A stretch of DNA of 8,306 nt from JBDRFZ01 sp043818395 (GTDB lineage Bacteria > Patescibacteriota > Patescibacteriia > 2-12-FULL-60-25), in contig JBDRFZ010000013.1 in NCBI GenBank assembly GCA_043818395.1, positions 1 through 8,306 on the forward strand, in the 5' to 3' direction. Positions 6,587 to 8,306 of the stretch are shown one piece after another. Numbering within the stretch: position 1 is the stretch's first letter; every line of letters begins with the position of its first letter. A program made the position numbers and the translations under genes. The notes beneath the pieces were generated by a model, which did not search any database, was not told where the DNA came from, and was given only the letters and a program-made list of their open reading frames with translations.

Positions 6587-7195
6587 ATGGCTACTCCAAA
6601 TTATTTCAGATTAATAATTCGATCGTGGAAGATGATCATCTTAGTAACCTTGCTCGGGGCTGTTTTGGCTCTGGCTTTTTCTTTTGCTCAGCCACTGCGT
6701 TATTCTTCAACCGAACGAGTTTTAATCACGCAAACCAATATCGGTGGCATGGATCCCTATACGGCCATCAAGTCTACGGAACGTATTGCTCAGAATCTTT
6801 CTGAAATCATTTATACTTCCAGTTTTTTTAATGCAGTCATGGCCAAGGCGGAGGTTGATACAAACTATTTTCCGCAGGATGAAATTAACAAACGTAAAAA
6901 ATGGCACGATACCATCGAAACCAGCGTGAGCGTGGGTACGGGCGTTATGTCTATCGTGGCCTATCACACTAATCGCGACCAGGCTACGGAACTTGCGATA
7001 CGCGTGGCGCAGGAGTTGGCGAATTTAGCACCTAATTATTTCGGCTACTCGGTTCGCGTACAGATCATAGACGATCCACTGCCTTCAAGGTTTTTTGCTA
7101 AACCTGATTTTATTAAAAATGGTGTTTTTGGCCTTCTTGTGGGTTTTCTTCTATCCACTGCCTGGGTTTTAGGAAAAAGACACCAAACCGTTTAA
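6587..7195 (+). CDS. Wzz/CpsC-like polysaccharide co-polymerase (chain-length determinant family)
   Basis: The 202-residue protein has the classical two-helix layout of the Wzz family (PF02706): an N-terminal TM (about 15-35) after a short basic cytoplasmic tail, an extracytoplasmic domain of about 140 residues, and a C-terminal TM (about 176-196). Just before the second TM lies the Pro-rich family motif IDDPLPSRFFAKPDF (about 161-175). The loop begins RYSSTERVLITQ, the typical first strand. There is no Walker ATPase domain fused at the C-terminus, so it resembles the transmembrane subunit of split Gram-positive systems (CpsC/YveK). No kinase partner or glycosyltransferase is visible in the window. 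It lies 46 nt after the HtrA-like gene, without a terminator or Shine-Dalgarno sequence. Confidence 0.82.
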   Translation: MATPNYFRLIIRSWKMIILVTLLGAVLALAFSFAQPLRYSSTERVLITQTNIGGMDPYTAIKSTERIAQNLSEIIYTSSFFNAVMAKAEVDTNYFPQDEINKRKKWHDTIETSVSVGTGVMSIVAYHTNRDQATELAIRVAQELANLAPNYFGYSVRVQIIDDPLPSRFFAKPDFIKNGVFGLLVGFLLSTAWVLGKRHQTV

Positions 7196-7217
7196 TCGTT
7201 ATTGTTCCTACCCCCTC

Positions 7218-7228
7218 CGTCATTCCCG
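7218..7228. repeat. Outer left half-copy of the palindromic repeat
   Basis: The 11 bases CGTCATTCCCG are identical to the first 11 bases of the full left repeat that starts 19 nt downstream at 7237. It is followed by a C-run instead of the rest of the palindrome. Confidence 0.75.
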
Positions 7229-7236
7229 CCCCCCTT

Positions 7237-7265
7237 CGTCATTCCCGTGAAAACGTGAATCCAGT
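7237..7265. repeat. Left inverted repeat (dRS3-like palindrome)
   Basis: This 29-bp repeat starts CGTCATTCCCGTGAAAACG and ends AATCCAGT. Its reverse complement matches 7564-7592 at 28 of 29 bases. It is a slightly decayed version of the ATTCCCG-N6-CGGGAAT palindrome, of the same general type as the Neisseria dRS3 repeat (ATTCCC-N8-GGGAAT). Confidence 0.85.
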
Positions 7266-7287
7266 CAGGTAGAGTCAATTCCGTCGT

Positions 7288-7590
7288 ATGAAAAAAGGTT
7301 TTGTTTATATCTTAACCAACAAACGTAACGGAACTTAATATATTGGTGTTACTTCTGATTTAGAAAAACGAATACAAGAACATAAGCTAGGAATATTTGG
7401 TGGATTCACGAAGAAATACGACGTTAAGTATTTGGTCTTTTATGAAGAAACGGAGGATATCTCGGCCGCTATTCTTAGAGAGAAGCAGATGAAGAAATGG
7501 AATCGTAATTGGAAGCTGGAATTAATAGAAAAATATAATCCAGAGTGGAAGGATTTGCTTGATACTGGATTCCCGTTTTCACGGGAATGA
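7288..7590 (+). pseudogene. GIY-YIG nuclease-domain protein, disrupted by an in-frame stop
   Basis: The frame from ATG 7288 begins MKKGFVYILTNKRNGT, then has TAA at codon 17 (7336-7338). It continues YIGVTSDLEKRIQEHKLG, FGGFTKKYDVKYLVFYEE, and REKQMKKWNRNWKLELIEKY followed by NPEWKDLL, stopping at TGA 7588-7590. This is the small GIY-YIG (UPF0213/YhbQ-like) family. The visible features are VYIL and YIG strands, Arg and His in the LEKRIQEH helix, and Glu in REKQ. The stop occupies the position where relatives usually carry Leu in GT-L-YIG, so one T-to-A change (TTA to TAA) explains it. No frameshift is present and the remainder is well conserved, so the lesion is recent or a sequencing error. 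No in-frame restart ATG occurs before the REKQM region. The last nine residues are encoded by the right inverted repeat. Confidence 0.9.
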
Positions 7591-7592
7591 CG
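7564..7592. repeat. Right inverted repeat (dRS3-like palindrome)
   Basis: This 29-bp repeat starts ACTGGATTCCCG and ends CACGGGAATGACG. It contains the perfect 7-bp palindrome ATTCCCG/CGGGAAT with a 6-nt loop TTTTCA. It is the inverted partner of 7237-7265 with a single mismatch. The TGA stop of the GIY-YIG frame lies within it. Confidence 0.88.
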
Positions 7593-7601
7593 AAAAACTC
7601 A

Positions 7602-7611
7602 CGGGAATGAC
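7602..7611. repeat. Outer right half-copy of the palindromic repeat
   Basis: CGGGAATGAC repeats the last part of the right inverted repeat 20 nt downstream of it (CGGGAATGAC at 7582-7591). With two upstream bases the match is CACGGGAATGAC. It mirrors the half-copy at 7218-7228. Confidence 0.75.
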
Positions 7612-7690
7612 CGGAGGATTTTGAGGGAAGGTTAGTAAAACTGCATAGTTTAGACTGAAAACGAATTTGATACTGAATACATGAAGTCAC

Positions 7691-7703
7691 ATGACACTGT
7701 CAT
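7691..7703. promoter_or_regulatory. Perfect dyad upstream of the lipoprotein promoter, possible operator
   Basis: ATGACA-C-TGTCAT is a perfect 6+1+6 dyad, flanked by direct GAAGTC copies at 7683-7688 and 7707-7712. It ends 23 bp before the -35 box at 7727, a plausible activator or repressor site. No regulator gene is visible and the match is short, so it may be chance. Confidence 0.3.
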
Positions 7704-7726
7704 ACGGAAGTCGGAGGAATTCGCTA

Positions 7727-7755
7727 TTGACAAAAAGTACTAAAAAGTATAGTTT
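7727..7755 (+). promoter_or_regulatory. Sigma-70-type promoter for the GC-rich lipoprotein gene
   Basis: A consensus -35 TTGACA (7727-7732) is followed by TATAGT (7748-7753, 15-bp spacing) or TAGTTT (7750-7755, 17-bp spacing). Start of transcription would be near 7760, giving a leader of about 45 nt. The spacer contains a direct repeat AAAAAGTA at 7732-7739 and 7742-7749, exactly 10 bp apart, which could be a protein-binding site. Confidence 0.6.
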
Positions 7756-7793
7756 TTAACGTCCTGCGCCGACTAAAACCAATGCGCGGGGAC

Positions 7794-7801
7794 GAGGAGG
7801 A
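7794..7801 (+). promoter_or_regulatory. Strong Shine-Dalgarno sequence (GAGGAGGA)
   Basis: GGAGG (7796-7800) lies 4 nt before the GTG at 7805, slightly close, and 13 nt before the in-frame GTG at 7814. It is the only convincing Shine-Dalgarno sequence before a gene in this window, and it supports translation beginning at 7805. Confidence 0.75.
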
Positions 7802-7804
7802 CTC

Positions 7805-8266
7805 GTGAGAAAAGTGTTCATTTGTGTTTGTTTCGCGCTCGTCTCCTGCGCCCGGCAGGAGCTTGCAACCTACACCCCCAACGAGTCTCGTGAGCAGGGT
7901 CGGTTTGACCTTGCCGAGATCCAGGAGATCGTGGCGCGAGTCCGCGCCAGATCAGATGCCAACGATGCTGCGCTCAAGGCCATGCCGGCACCTCCGGTGG
8001 CGAGCTCGACCACCACAATCGAGAGAGAAGAGAGTAAGAGCACGACGAGTTCGAGCTCTGATGTCGAGGGTCTGGATGCGGGCATCCTCGAAACCCCCGG
8101 GCTCAATGTGGAGCTCCACGGTTCCGGTGCCGAGTGGGTGCTGGAATCCGGCGGTGTTCCGGAGCCTAGCTCGCCTCCAGACTTGATCCTGCCTGGTGCG
8201 GGTAAGCGAATACATTGCTTCCCCGGCGATGCCGGGACCGCTCAGTGCGAGGAATACGGGGACTAG
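7805..8266 (+). CDS. Small predicted lipoprotein, unknown function, atypical composition
   Basis: The 153-residue protein, read from GTG 7805, has a short lipoprotein signal MRKVFICVCFALVSC with lipobox LVSC, so Cys15 would be lipidated and the protein membrane-attached on the outer face. The rest shows a helical charged stretch (FDLAEIQEIVARVRARS, about 34-50) and a Ser/Thr-rich low-complexity linker (about 67-85). A Gly/Pro-rich tail holds Cys138 and Cys148, which could form a disulphide. I recognise no family. Composition is unlike the rest: 39 of 60 bases are G or C at 7921-7980 against 26 of 60 at 3481-3540. It ends in TAG, and it has its own promoter and a strong ribosome-binding site. 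The alternative start GTG 7814 would lose the basic n-region, so 7805 is preferred. Confidence 0.7.
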   Translation: MRKVFICVCFALVSCARQELATYTPNESREQGRFDLAEIQEIVARVRARSDANDAALKAMPAPPVASSTTTIEREESKSTTSSSSDVEGLDAGILETPGLNVELHGSGAEWVLESGGVPEPSSPPDLILPGAGKRIHCFPGDAGTAQCEEYGD

Positions 8267-8306
8267 CGACCCCCCCACGCCTACTTTGAACCCACCGATT
8301 AACAAC
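8267..8306. other. Short non-coding tail at window end
   Basis: Forty bases follow the TAG stop: a C-run and then mixed sequence. No stem-loop, promoter or gene start is visible. Confidence 0.5.

Larger units (their letters stand above)
7218..7611. mobile_element. Candidate mobile cassette: GIY-YIG gene between inverted palindromic repeats
   Basis: A degraded GIY-YIG nuclease gene (7288-7590) is enclosed by inverted copies of one repeat: 7237-7265 on the left and 7564-7592 on the right, matching at 28 of 29 positions. A half-copy lies outside each (7218-7228 and 7602-7611), giving mirror symmetry over about 394 bp. The nuclease stop codon lies inside the right repeat. I see no target-site duplication. 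Mobility is inferred from the structure; no transposase is present. Confidence 0.6.

Noticed and set aside
7238..7265. Left palindromic repeat as terminator of the Wzz-like gene
   Set aside because: The palindrome is imperfect in this copy and no T-run follows, so it does not look like an intrinsic terminator.
7336..7338. Alternative genetic code explaining the internal stop
   Set aside because: The codon is TAA, and rplT, smpB, infC and other genes use TAA as their terminal stop; TGA also serves as a stop, so code 25 does not apply.
7218..7611. CRISPR array
   Set aside because: There are only two full repeat copies in inverted orientation plus half-copies, with a protein-coding remnant between them.
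7714..7759. Short leader peptide from TTG 7727 after GGAGG at 7714-7718
   Set aside because: The frame gives only about 10 codons and the TTG is part of a consensus -35 box; a promoter is the simpler reading.
8222..8236. CCCGGC-GAT-GCCGGG hairpin near the lipoprotein 3' end as a terminator
   Set aside because: It lies inside the coding frame and has no T-run after it.
7952..8305. Minus-strand frame opposite the lipoprotein gene (and 7870-8106 minus, 7824-8186 plus)
   Set aside because: High GC content produces open frames on both strands; only the 7805 frame has a promoter, ribosome-binding site and lipoprotein signal.

Overview
The window looks like chromosome from a small-genome bacterium of the Patescibacteria (CPR) type, probably in or near Parcubacteria. 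This is inference. It rests on divergent but intact translation genes (IF-3, L35, a short 111-residue L20, SmpB), several exported or membrane proteins of no recognisable family, and no Shine-Dalgarno sequence before any native start I inspected. Genes end in TAA or TGA. Two genes (3429-3803 and 3805-4530) end in TGA, the first only 1 nt before the next ATG, so UGA appears to be a normal stop and the Gly-UGA code of Gracilibacteria/SR1 does not apply.

Layout. Positions 1-117 (minus) hold the start of an unidentified gene with its own AT-rich promoter. Positions 182-2261 (minus) form a translation and ribosome-rescue block, in transcription order: smpB, tmRNA, infC, rpmI, rplT, then a strong intrinsic terminator. 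The smpB stop codon directly abuts the mature 5' end of tmRNA. The tmRNA is a one-piece molecule; its acceptor stem, PK1, tag frame and P5 hairpin can all be read. It encodes a long 25-codon basic tag. Positions 2262-2389 are a divergent intergenic spacer.

Positions 2390-7195 (plus) carry six co-directional envelope genes with short gaps: an AI-2E-family permease, two single-pass membrane proteins, a multi-spanning membrane protein, an HtrA-like protease homologue that has lost its whole catalytic triad but keeps its PDZ domain, and a Wzz-like polysaccharide co-polymerase. This may be a surface-assembly locus, but no joint function can be proven from sequence.

Positions 7196-7611 are a mobile-looking cassette. 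A GIY-YIG nuclease gene with a nonsense codon inside its core motif lies between near-perfect 29-bp inverted repeats of an ATTCCCG...CGGGAAT palindrome, and each end has an additional outer half-copy. Positions 7612-8306 differ sharply from the rest. There is a good sigma-70-like promoter, a strong GGAGG ribosome-binding site, and a GC-rich gene for a small lipoprotein, all unlike the host pattern. This suggests acquired DNA or, less interestingly, an assembly join.
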